From Dehalococcoidia bacterium (lineage in GTDB: Bacteria; Chloroflexota; Dehalococcoidia; Lucifugimonadales; Lucifugimonadaceae): DNA of 64,000 bases. The stretch spans positions 1 to 64,000 of the forward strand of contig JANQQP010000015.1 of the NCBI GenBank assembly GCA_028285005.1. Direction: 5' to 3'. Positions 41,613-49,460 of the stretch are shown in pieces (position 1 is the first letter of the stretch; every line of letters begins with the position of its first letter). The notes beneath the pieces were generated by a model that worked only from the letters and a program-made list of their open reading frames with translations, had not been told where the DNA came from and made no database searches. A program made the position numbers and the translations under genes.

Positions 41613-42776
41613 ATGAAATTCGCCAGAAGAGTTGAAGAGCTTCCCCCGTACCTGTTCGTCGGCATCTCTCGTGCCATTGCGGCCAAGAAAGCTGAGGGAA
41701 TCGATGTCATTTCGTTCGGCATCGGCGATCCAGACATCCCGACTCCAGACCCTGTGCTGAACCGGCTTCAAACTGCGCTCCGAACTCCTGCCCATCACAG
41801 GTATCCAGAATCTGAAGGACTCCCGGAATTCAGGCAAGAGGTTGCCGACTTTTACAGCCGAAGGTTCGGAGTCGAACTCGACCCGGAGACTGAGATCATC
41901 AACCTGATTGGCGCGAAGGAGGGCATCGCTCACGCTGCTCTCTGCTTCATCGACCCCGGAGACATCGCGCTGGTGCCGGACCCCGCTTATCCGGTTTACG
42001 AGATAGGCACGATGTTCGCGGGAGGCACAAGCCACTTCATTCCGCTAACTGCGGATAACGACTGGCTGCCGAGACTTGATGACATTCCGACCGATGTGGC
42101 CCGCAACGCGAAGGTCCTGTGGCTCAACTACCCGAACAACCCGACAGGCGCCACGGCCTCACTTGAGTTCTTCAACGAAGCGATCAAGTTCGCGAAAGAG
42201 TTCGACATCGCTCTGCTCCACGACGCCTGCTACACCGAGGTCACGTACGACGGTTATGTCGCACCATCGATCATGCAGGCCGAAGGCGCTCGCGACATCG
42301 CAATGGAGTTCCACAGCCTCTCGAAGACTGCGAACATGACCGGCTGGCGCGTAGGAATGGCGGTTGGCAATGCTGACATGGTCAACGCGCTGATGCGAGT
42401 AAAGTCCAATATCGACTCGGGCTCTTCGCAGGCTGTCCAAGAGATGGGCATGGAGGCTCTGAACCTGTCGCCGGACTGGATACACGAGAACAACGAGATC
42501 TATCGCCGCCGCCGTGACCGAGTGGTCGCCACGCTGAACGAGATCGGCATCGACGCCGTAGCTCCCAAGGCTGGACTCTACATCTGGGTGCCAATCCCAG
42601 AAGGGACTACCTCAGCCGAGTTTGCAGAAAAACTGCTCGAGGAGCGAAACGTGGTGGTAACGCCCGGCAATGGCTACGGGCCCGCCGGCGAAGGCTACAT
42701 CCGGCTATCGCTGACCATTCCTGACGAGCTGATCGACGAAGGAGTCAGCCGTCTTAGCGGCCTGAGACTCGGGTAA
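41613..42776 (+). CDS. dapL: LL-diaminopimelate aminotransferase-type enzyme
   Basis: A 387-aa PLP aminotransferase, fold type I. FARRVEELPPYLFVGISRAIAAKKAEGIDVISFGIGDPDIPTP is characteristic of DapL-type enzymes, which convert tetrahydrodipicolinate directly to LL-DAP. LNYPNNPTGA and the Schiff-base Lys in FHSLSKTANMTGWRVG are present. The ATG at 41613 has GGAG 5 nt upstream. The neighbouring dapF-like gene supports the lysine/DAP assignment; other class I aminotransferase substrates remain possible. Confidence 0.85.
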   Translation: MKFARRVEELPPYLFVGISRAIAAKKAEGIDVISFGIGDPDIPTPDPVLNRLQTALRTPAHHRYPESEGLPEFRQEVADFYSRRFGVELDPETEIINLIGAKEGIAHAALCFIDPGDIALVPDPAYPVYEIGTMFAGGTSHFIPLTADNDWLPRLDDIPTDVARNAKVLWLNYPNNPTGATASLEFFNEAIKFAKEFDIALLHDACYTEVTYDGYVAPSIMQAEGARDIAMEFHSLSKTANMTGWRVGMAVGNADMVNALMRVKSNIDSGSSQAVQEMGMEALNLSPDWIHENNEIYRRRRDRVVATLNEIGIDAVAPKAGLYIWVPIPEGTTSAEFAEKLLEERNVVVTPGNGYGPAGEGYIRLSLTIPDELIDEGVSRLSGLRLG

Positions 42777-42885
42777 TCCGCCAGGGCTCACTGAGTGGCG
42801 AAAAGTGGCAATACGCCGACGCAGCGGTTCGTTTAACCTAGAATCAGCGTAGCTGCACGATCAAACAACCGGAACACGGCCAAAT

Positions 42886-44055
42886 TTGCCCAAAAACGGA
42901 AGCACACACTCAACCGGACCATTCAGGGAACGCGTCTGCCTTGTAGGTGCACGAGTCCGGTCTGACCGCAGTGTCTGGAGCCTCGAAGACACGGTTGACG
43001 AGCTGGCCGAGCTCGCACGAGCTGCCGGCGCCAATCCCGTGGCACAGGTCACCCAGCACCTGCAGAAGCCATCGCCCACCTACCTCGGGTCAGGCAAGCT
43101 CGAGGAGCTGAAAGAGATTATTCACCTCCACCGTGTCCAGACTGCGATCTTCGACGACGAGTTGATGCCGTCGCAGCAAAGGGCGCTTGAAGACCTGCTT
43201 AAGGTCAAGGTGATTGACCGTACTGCGCTCATCCTGGATGTGTTTGCCCAACGCGCCCGGACTCGAGAAGGCCAGTTGCAGATTGAGCTGGCGCAGACCG
43301 AATACCTCCTGCCGAGACTGGCAGGGCAGTGGTCACACCTTGAGCGACTTGGCGGTGGTGTCGGTACGAGAGGTCCGGGTGAAACCCAGATCGAGACTGA
43401 CCGACGACTGGTGAGATCGCGGCTATCACGCGTGAAGAAGGAGATCGAACGAGTCCGCTCACAGCGCGATCAGCAACGGCGCAGACGCACGCGTGACGCT
43501 TTCACTGTGTCGCTTGTCGGCTACACAAACGCCGGCAAATCTGCGCTGTTCAACCGCCTCACTTCAGGCGATGTGCGATCGAGAGACCGACTCTTCGAGA
43601 CCCTGGATACCACGACGCGCCGCCTGTTTCTCCATTCTGGAACGAAGGCTGCTCTCTCTGACACAGTCGGCTTCATTCACAAGCTGCCGCCAATACTGGT
43701 CGCCGCCTTCCGCGCCACGCTGGAAGAGGCGCACGAAGCCGATCTTCTGCTGCATGTCGTTGACGTCAGCAGTCATTACGCGTCTGAGCAGGCACAGGTG
43801 GTTGAAGAGGTGCTCGACGAGATGGGCCTCTCGGAAACTCCTCGAATCCTGGTTCTCAACAAGTGGGACCTTGTCGCCTCGTCGCCCGATACTGAAGAGT
43901 CTGACTCGCTCTCCAGGGCACTGCTGCCGGAAGACGGAGCGGCCGTTCTGACCTCTGCCATCGAAGGCTGGGGAATCGAGCAGCTCAGGGACGAGATCGA
44001 CAGCCAGCTGAACCTGCTCAGAGTTGAGGCCGGCACCGTGTCGGTCGCCGGCTAA
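42886..44055 (+). CDS. hflX: Ribosome-associated GTPase HflX
   Basis: A 389-aa GTPase known to split stalled ribosomes under stress. The N-terminal HflX domain includes PSPTYLGSGKLEELK. The coiled linker has GERGPGE-type GTRGPGETQIETDRRL, then a basic helix RVRSQRDQQRRRR. The G domain has GYTNAGKSALFNRLTSG (G1), LSDTVGFIHKLP (G3) and LNKWDLV (G4). A TTG start directly precedes the coding region; TAGAAT at 42839-42844 may be its -10. It is cytoplasmic. Confidence 0.95.
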   Translation: MPKNGSTHSTGPFRERVCLVGARVRSDRSVWSLEDTVDELAELARAAGANPVAQVTQHLQKPSPTYLGSGKLEELKEIIHLHRVQTAIFDDELMPSQQRALEDLLKVKVIDRTALILDVFAQRARTREGQLQIELAQTEYLLPRLAGQWSHLERLGGGVGTRGPGETQIETDRRLVRSRLSRVKKEIERVRSQRDQQRRRRTRDAFTVSLVGYTNAGKSALFNRLTSGDVRSRDRLFETLDTTTRRLFLHSGTKAALSDTVGFIHKLPPILVAAFRATLEEAHEADLLLHVVDVSSHYASEQAQVVEEVLDEMGLSETPRILVLNKWDLVASSPDTEESDSLSRALLPEDGAAVLTSAIEGWGIEQLRDEIDSQLNLLRVEAGTVSVAG

Positions 44056-44103
44056 AGCCCCACTCCGATTCGTTCAGTCACTTCGACGAGAGGATCTTTC
44101 CAG

Positions 44104-44445
44104 ATGTCATTCCCGTTCGACCCGTTTCCATCCAGCCCGTTCTTCAGCTGCGAAGAGAGCAGCTTCCGCATCGTTGACAAGGCCCGGTTTTCACAGGTCG
44201 TAACCGGCAAAGAGGACCCATGGCTCACGCTTTCAGTCAGTGATTCCAACGTGATGCACAGCAGGCCGGTTCGAGTGACTTCTCACGAGGACTTCGATAT
44301 CGAGATCGAGTGCGAGGAAGGCAGCCTGAAGCTGGATATCGGTTCAGAGTCGGCACGAAAGATCGATTCCGACGGCCGTGAATGGGTGTATCGCGGTGGG
44401 CTAGAAGAGGCAAACCAGGGCATGGGCTGGATGCCTGTCAGCTAG
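44104..44445 (+). CDS. Small conserved-looking hypothetical protein
   Basis: A 113-aa acidic soluble protein with a Pro/Phe-rich N-terminus (MSFPFDPFPSSPFFSC) and no signal peptide or transmembrane helix. GAGAGGATC lies before the ATG. I do not recognise the family. It lies 48 bp after hflX and converges on the nitroreductase gene with a shared CTAG. Codon use is consistent with a real gene. Confidence 0.55.
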   Translation: MSFPFDPFPSSPFFSCEESSFRIVDKARFSQVVTGKEDPWLTLSVSDSNVMHSRPVRVTSHEDFDIEIECEEGSLKLDIGSESARKIDSDGREWVYRGGLEEANQGMGWMPVS

Positions 44446-45026
44446 CCCTGCGCCCACTTTTCGGCCACTTCGCTTAGCGACTTTCGTCCACTCGGCGACT
44501 CCCTCTGCTGCAGGTCCTCGTCCAATCCTGACGGATCGCCGCGCCGCCCCACGGCGATGCCGGCAATCACGTCATACCTGTCGCGAGGCAGGTCAAGCTT
44601 GTCGTGTATCTCGTCGATCTCGATGCCACCCATGGCGTGCGTGAACAGTCCCATCTTCGCTGCCTGGATAGCGATCGACATCCATGCCGCTCCAGTGTCG
44701 AACTGGTTCGTGCGAAACACGCGCCCTTCGTCATTTCCCTTCGCCGCAACGACGATCACCAGCAGGGGCGCCGATGTTGCCCATTTCTGGTTTCCCGGCC
44801 TTAAAAGCGAGTTGAACAATTCCCGCTCCGGTCCGTCTGTGGCATACAGGAAGCGCCATGGTTGCGAGTTGTTGGAAGATGGAGCCCAGCGAGCGGCCTC
44901 GAACAGTGTGTCGATCTCGCTCTGTGTTAACGGGTCGGGTGAGAATGCCCGAGTTGACCACCTCTGCAAGAAGATGTCGTCAACTTCGGAACCCGGCGTC
45001 GCTTCCCGTCTCGCTTGTTGGACCAT
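44442..45026 (-). CDS. Nitroreductase family FMN oxidoreductase
   Basis: A 194-aa flavoprotein of the nitroreductase fold, presumably an FMN-dependent homodimer using NAD(P)H. LQRWSTRAFSPDPLTQSEID carries the Arg-Ser-x-Arg FMN motif, AARWAPSSNNSQPWRFLYA follows, and GIAVGRRGDP ends the fold. The ATG at 45026 is preferred over the GTG at 45038, since GGAG is correctly spaced. It is divergent from a MarR regulator, a common arrangement in which the regulator senses electrophiles or quinones. Confidence 0.9.
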   Translation of the reverse strand: MVQQARREATPGSEVDDIFLQRWSTRAFSPDPLTQSEIDTLFEAARWAPSSNNSQPWRFLYATDGPERELFNSLLRPGNQKWATSAPLLVIVVAAKGNDEGRVFRTNQFDTGAAWMSIAIQAAKMGLFTHAMGGIEIDEIHDKLDLPRDRYDVIAGIAVGRRGDPSGLDEDLQQRESPSGRKSLSEVAEKWAQG

Positions 45027-45152
45027 TCGTATCTCCACGACTGTGTGACTCTGTGAATTGACAGGCTTTGGATGTCGTTACAACAGACAGAGTACCGCTA
45101 ATTTGATGGCACGAGCGCTGCAGCCTCGTCGGACTAAAGGCACGGCAACGAG

Positions 45153-45158
45153 TAGAAT
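45153..45158 (+). promoter_or_regulatory. -10 element of the MarR gene (leaderless start)
   Basis: TAGAAT ends 6 nt before the MarR ATG at 45165, so the transcript would start at the start codon. A separate TTGACA at 45058-45063 in the same gap has no matching -10. Confidence 0.45.
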
Positions 45159-45164
45159 TGCTGT

Positions 45165-45659
45165 ATGGCTCGAAGTTCACGAAATGCTCGTCCCAACGCG
45201 GCCCAGCTTGAGATATTCGGTAGGTTTCTCAGGGCCCACCAGCAGGTATACGAATCCCTGAACAAGAGCTTGCTGGAGGAACGCGGACTATCGCTTCCCT
45301 GGTACGACGTTCTTTTGCAGCTTTCCGAATCTGGCGAAGACCGGCTCCGGCTGCAAGAACTGGCGGACCGCGTGCTCTACTCGCGGTCCGGGCTAACACG
45401 CCTGATCGACCGTATGGAAGCGGCCGGGCTGGTCAGTCGAGAACCATGCGAAGACGACCGGCGCGGCACGTTCGCTGTACTCACGGCTGATGGGAAGAGG
45501 GCGCTCCGGCGAGCCGCGCCAACTCACCTGAGGGGCATCGAGAAGCAGTTTTTCTCAAAGCTCACGGGAGAGCAGTTGAGCGTGGTCGATGAAGCCATGA
45601 AGGAAGTGTTGCAGGGCACCGACTGCGTCAGCGAGACCGCTGCGCCCGCAGTTCAGTAG
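45165..45659 (+). CDS. MarR family transcriptional regulator
   Basis: A 164-aa winged-helix protein. LSLPWYDVLLQLSESGEDRLRLQELADRVLYSRSGLTRLIDRMEAAGLVSREPCEDDRRGTFAVLT covers the recognition helix and wing, with the DxRG-type motif DDRRG. It is divergent from the nitroreductase gene and probably regulates it and itself. Its 3' end overlaps the convergent nucleotidyltransferase-like gene by 32 bp. Confidence 0.93.
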   Translation: MARSSRNARPNAAQLEIFGRFLRAHQQVYESLNKSLLEERGLSLPWYDVLLQLSESGEDRLRLQELADRVLYSRSGLTRLIDRMEAAGLVSREPCEDDRRGTFAVLTADGKRALRRAAPTHLRGIEKQFFSKLTGEQLSVVDEAMKEVLQGTDCVSETAAPAVQ

Positions 45660-46227
45660 ACGAGACATCGGCCCGGAATTCGTCTTCTGGAATCGCGATG
45701 AACATCTCGCTCACCTGATCCGGCGCTTCCAGGTCGTCCAGGCCTCTGAAGACCTGATCTGCGTCGACCCTGCCAGCCACCAGGAACTTCACGCCTCGGT
45801 CGCTCATCTGTTGCAGGTCTGCGGTGGCGTCACCGTCGGTGTTATACCGGTCGTCAATGAGCCGGACCGCGGTGTCATAACCGATCACGAACCATGCGCC
45901 GGGCAGTAATGCTGCCTTATCCGAGAAGAGCGGAGCACGCGTAACGGCGATGTCTGCGTAGTCGGCAAACTGCGTCAGTCGCTGCTCTAACTCTTCTCGC
46001 GGCAGGTCCGGCTTATCAACGTTTTCGATTGAGATCTCGAACAGCGAGACTCGGCCGCTGATCCTGCTCGCAGCTCCTGCCAACCGTCGGTGCCCTTCAT
46101 GGAGCGGATTGAACGAGCCTGCGAGCACAACGCGGCTTGAACAATCCCCAACTGCAGACCACTCACCCGCCTCCGAGACGATCACCGCCCTAGTGCGGTC
46201 GTCGTATATGGCGTCGAGACCGCTCAT
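45628..46227 (-). CDS. Nucleotidyltransferase-like protein (NadD/cytidylyltransferase fold)
   Basis: A 199-aa protein with the nucleotidyltransferase HxGH motif in VVLAGSFNPLHEGHRRLAG near residues 33-51, and a C-terminal SSTELR that matches the ISSTxIR motif of nicotinate-nucleotide adenylyltransferase. The coupled upstream gene is CinA-like. Together they resemble a split form of proteins that join a CinA-like domain to a nucleotidyltransferase, so a role in pyridine nucleotide salvage (NMN to NaMN to NaAD) is inferred. The reaction is not proven. Confidence 0.78.
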   Translation of the reverse strand: MSGLDAIYDDRTRAVIVSEAGEWSAVGDCSSRVVLAGSFNPLHEGHRRLAGAASRISGRVSLFEISIENVDKPDLPREELEQRLTQFADYADIAVTRAPLFSDKAALLPGAWFVIGYDTAVRLIDDRYNTDGDATADLQQMSDRGVKFLVAGRVDADQVFRGLDDLEAPDQVSEMFIAIPEDEFRADVSSTELRAQRSR

Positions 46228-46811
46228 TCTGCTGCGGTTCCCGGTCCATCATCCGATCGAACTATCACTTCGCCATCCAAGAGTGGAACCTCGACGCGCC
46301 CCGGCACCAGCTTCGCCTCGGCAATCGCGTTCAGAACGATTCTGCTAGTCACATCCTCCTCGCCTGCCCGGTCACGTTCTCCTTTGTTCATAACTAAAGA
46401 GAGCGTGGTCCTGCGGCCATCATTCGCAGCCAGCGCTACGTGACAGCGGTTCTCGCCTCTGCGCACACGATCGGTTGCGATTGCAGCGGTGCACGCAACA
46501 CCGGCCAGCAACACATCCTCATCACTCAGGCGTCGAGCCTCCTCCAGAGCGCGCTCGGCCATGAACGATGCCTCTGCGGCTGAGACGTGTTGGTCGGCCT
46601 TTCTGCCAGTGAACTCGTCAAGCGCCGCCTGAGAATACGGAACTCGCGCATCCAGGACAGTCCTTGATGTGCCAGCCTCGGCGAACAGCCATGCCAATGC
46701 CTGCGTTCCGGCTCCTGTGACCACAAGGCACAGTTTGCCGGGAGCTGCGTGTATGGCGCGGACCAACGCAGATATGTCGAGCGGGATGGCGTTTTTGGGG
46801 CCAGGATTCAT
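46224..46811 (-). CDS. CinA C-terminal-like (NMN amidohydrolase-like) protein
   Basis: A 195-aa protein of the CinA/PncC fold. LCLVVTGAGTQALAWLFAEAGTSRTVLDARVPYS, then AASFMAERALEEARR-like segments, and GVACTAAIATDRVRRGENRCHVA match the family. It is translationally coupled by a 4-bp overlap to the nucleotidyltransferase-like gene. A PncC-like activity would convert NMN to NaMN. The conserved active-site Ser/Lys cannot be placed confidently by eye. Confidence 0.78.
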   Translation of the reverse strand: MNPGPKNAIPLDISALVRAIHAAPGKLCLVVTGAGTQALAWLFAEAGTSRTVLDARVPYSQAALDEFTGRKADQHVSAAEASFMAERALEEARRLSDEDVLLAGVACTAAIATDRVRRGENRCHVALAANDGRRTTLSLVMNKGERDRAGEEDVTSRIVLNAIAEAKLVPGRVEVPLLDGEVIVRSDDGPGTAAE

Positions 46812-46981
46812 AGAGGTTTCGGAGCCGATCAGGAGGGGTCGAGGACAATTTGTCGATATGCCACCTGCGGACTCGTCGAGTATACGTCTGCTGAGTTCGA
46901 CCGCCGCATACGCAATCCCAACCTAAACGTACTTCCGGTCGGGCGATAACTGAAGATCGGACAATCACAAACGGCGCAATT

Positions 46982-47076
46982 CGTGAAAGCTCAGACCTGT
47001 ACGTAGAATTTCGTCGTTGCACGCACTATATTTTCACGTCGGTGGTGTATCATGATTGATCGTGAAATCATTCACG
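46982..47076. promoter_or_regulatory. Four CGTGAA/TTCACG half-sites upstream of the MMPL gene
   Basis: CGTGAA at 46982-46987, TTCACG at 47033-47038, and a perfect inverted repeat CGTGAA-ATCA-TTCACG at 47061-47076 lie in the 302-bp gap before the transporter. The last ends 37 bp before the GTG start and overlaps the expected transcription start region (TATCAT at 47048-47053). This resembles a repressor operator array. Confidence 0.5.
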
Positions 47077-47113
47077 CTTGGTCTCTCCCGATCTGGTTCC
47101 GAAGGAGAACAGA

Positions 47114-49357
47114 GTGACTCTCTCAACTGAAGGATTGGCAAGGATTTCGGCCACCCGCCCATGGCGGACGATCTTAGTCTTCATCGCCCTGCTGCTGGTC
47201 GCCGGGTATCTGGTCGGAGAGTTCCTGGAGTCTGCAACCCAGGAAGGTAACGGTGAATTCACGATCTCCCAGGAGAGCGTCACCGCCCAGGATCTGCTTG
47301 AGGAGAGCGGTCTAAGAGACGAGCAGCGCGACGTGGAAGTCGTGCTGATCCGCCACGCAAACGAGGAGTTCGGCTCTCCCGCATTCACCAGCAAGATCAA
47401 CGAAGTTCACTCGGCGATAGTTGCGCTCGGGCCAGACACCGTACTTGATCCATCGCAACTCCCGAATCCCGCCTTCATTCCCGCCGAAGCCGGTTTCGTG
47501 GGGCAGAGCAACCGCGCCGTTCGGATTCCTGTGACCCTCGCCGGTGATTTTCTTGATGCGGGTGACACGGTCGAGCCTCTACTGGAACTGATCCATGAGC
47601 TGGACGAAGGTGAGAACGGGTTCCAGGTAGGGATATTCGGCCAGGGAGCGATAGGAGCCGACTTCCGAGAGATCAGTGAGCGTGACCTGATCATCGGCGA
47701 ATCGATCGGCGGTATCGTGGCGATCTTCATCCTGATCTTCGTGCTCAGGGCACTCGGATCGGTCTGGATCCCGCTCGTAATCGCCATCTTCGGAATCGCG
47801 ATGGCCTACGCGGCAATCTCCGTTGTCGGCCAGTTCTACGACAACATCCCGTTCTTCGTAACCAACTTCATCACGATGATTGGACTCGCCGTGGGCATCG
47901 ACTATTCGCTGTTCATAGTGGCTCGTTACCGGGAGGAACGCGCACGCGGCCGCGAGAAGGTTGATGCAATTACGGTCGCCGGCTCAAGCGCATCTCGAGC
48001 GGTGTTGTTCTCAGGATTCACGGTGGTGTTCGCTCTGGTCGGCATGCTTATCGTGCCAACGACCATCTTCTTCTCGATGGCGCTCGGAGCGATCCTTGTG
48101 GTCGTATTCACGGTCATCCTTTCCCTGACCTTCCTGCCCGCAGTCCTGAGCGCCATGGGAGACAAGGTGAACGCATGGAAGGTTCCTTTCCTCGAGCAGA
48201 AAATCGATTACGACGACACCACTCGAGGCTTCTGGAACTGGATGACGCGCAACGTGTTGCAGAGGCCGGTGATTTTCCTGGTGGTTACCTTCTCGCTTCT
48301 CGTCGCACTGACCATCCCGTACTTCAACATCAACCTCGGCTTCAATGGACCCGAGACCTTCCCTGACGACTTCGAGACAAAGGAAGTGTTCGACATCCTG
48401 CAGGCCGAGTTCGTGGGCGGCCTCGACGAGGTTTCCCCGATCGACATCGTTATCGATGGCGATGCGGACTCTGCAGCCACCCGCGATGGCGTGAATCGAC
48501 TGGTTGAGAGACTGGAACAGGAGCCGCTTTTCCGGGAAGCGACGCCTTACCAGGTGAGCGCCGACGGTCAGGTTGGTGTGTTCATTCTCAACCTCAGGCC
48601 GGTGGACAACCCGGACGAAGTCACGAGCTTCATTCGTGAAGTGCGCGACACGCACATACCGGCGGCGAATGTGCCAAGTGAAGTGCTGGTTGGCGGTCAA
48701 CGTGCTTTCGAGGTCGACTTCTTCAGCCTTGTCGACACCTGGACGCCAATTGTGATTGGACTGGTGTTGCTGCTCAGCTTTGTACTGCTAACCGTTGTGT
48801 TCAGATCGCTGATTGTTCCGATCAAAGCGATCATTCTCAACCTGCTCTCAGTCGGAGCAGCTTACGGATTACTGGTCCTCGTGTTCCAGGAAGGGTTCCT
48901 GATCGACGTTCTCGGGTTCCAGCAGGTTCCTGTGATCGAGGCGTGGATACCGCTCTTCCTGTTCGCCATCCTGTTCGGACTCTCGATGGACTACGAGGTG
49001 TTCCTGTTGAGCAGGATCAGGGAGCGCTTCGACCAGTCTGGTGACAACGACGAATCGGTTGCCTTTGGGCTCCGCAGCACGGCAGCGATCATCACTGGCG
49101 CAGCGCTCATCATGGTGGCGGTCTTCTGGGGCTTCACACTCGGTGATCTGGTGATGTTCCAGCAGTTCGGCTTCGGGCTGGCTGTGGCGATCTTCGTAGA
49201 CGCCACGATCATCCGGTCGATACTGGTGCCGTCGACCATGAAGCTGCTGGGCCGGAACAACTGGTGGCTGCCGAGCTGGCTCAGCTGGCTGCCGGACCTA
49301 CGGGTCGAAGGCGGCGAACCCTCACCGTCAGTCCCGACTCCGGTCGAGGCCGATTAG
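47114..49357 (+). CDS. MMPL-family RND transporter
   Basis: A 747-aa integral membrane protein with two MMPL repeats. Each has a large external loop and a bundle of membrane helices. The first repeat has GLAVGIDYSLFIVARYREERARG, the second FGLSMDYEVFLLSRIRERFDQSGD, the typical proton-relay GxDY motifs. Such exporters move lipids, fatty acids or toxic hydrophobics by proton motive force. The GTG at 47114 has GAAGGAGAA upstream; the earlier TTG at 47078 does not. A strong terminator follows. The substrate is unknown. Confidence 0.92.
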   Translation: MTLSTEGLARISATRPWRTILVFIALLLVAGYLVGEFLESATQEGNGEFTISQESVTAQDLLEESGLRDEQRDVEVVLIRHANEEFGSPAFTSKINEVHSAIVALGPDTVLDPSQLPNPAFIPAEAGFVGQSNRAVRIPVTLAGDFLDAGDTVEPLLELIHELDEGENGFQVGIFGQGAIGADFREISERDLIIGESIGGIVAIFILIFVLRALGSVWIPLVIAIFGIAMAYAAISVVGQFYDNIPFFVTNFITMIGLAVGIDYSLFIVARYREERARGREKVDAITVAGSSASRAVLFSGFTVVFALVGMLIVPTTIFFSMALGAILVVVFTVILSLTFLPAVLSAMGDKVNAWKVPFLEQKIDYDDTTRGFWNWMTRNVLQRPVIFLVVTFSLLVALTIPYFNINLGFNGPETFPDDFETKEVFDILQAEFVGGLDEVSPIDIVIDGDADSAATRDGVNRLVERLEQEPLFREATPYQVSADGQVGVFILNLRPVDNPDEVTSFIREVRDTHIPAANVPSEVLVGGQRAFEVDFFSLVDTWTPIVIGLVLLLSFVLLTVVFRSLIVPIKAIILNLLSVGAAYGLLVLVFQEGFLIDVLGFQQVPVIEAWIPLFLFAILFGLSMDYEVFLLSRIRERFDQSGDNDESVAFGLRSTAAIITGAALIMVAVFWGFTLGDLVMFQQFGFGLAVAIFVDATIIRSILVPSTMKLLGRNNWWLPSWLSWLPDLRVEGGEPSPSVPTPVEAD

Positions 49358-49378
49358 CCACTAACAAAAGACAAGACT

Positions 49379-49415
49379 AAAGAAGGGCTGCTCCATCGGG
49401 AAGCAGCCCTTCTTT
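49379..49415. terminator. Bidirectional rho-independent terminator
   Basis: A 14-bp perfect stem AAAGAAGGGCTGCT (49379-49392) / AGCAGCCCTTCTTT (49402-49415) with a 9-nt loop. The A-run and T-run at the two ends make it function in both directions, between the MMPL gene and the convergent ThDP enzyme gene. Confidence 0.92.
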
Positions 49416-49460
49416 GTGTTCGTCTATGTGTCGACTGACAGACGCCGTGTTACGCGCCTT

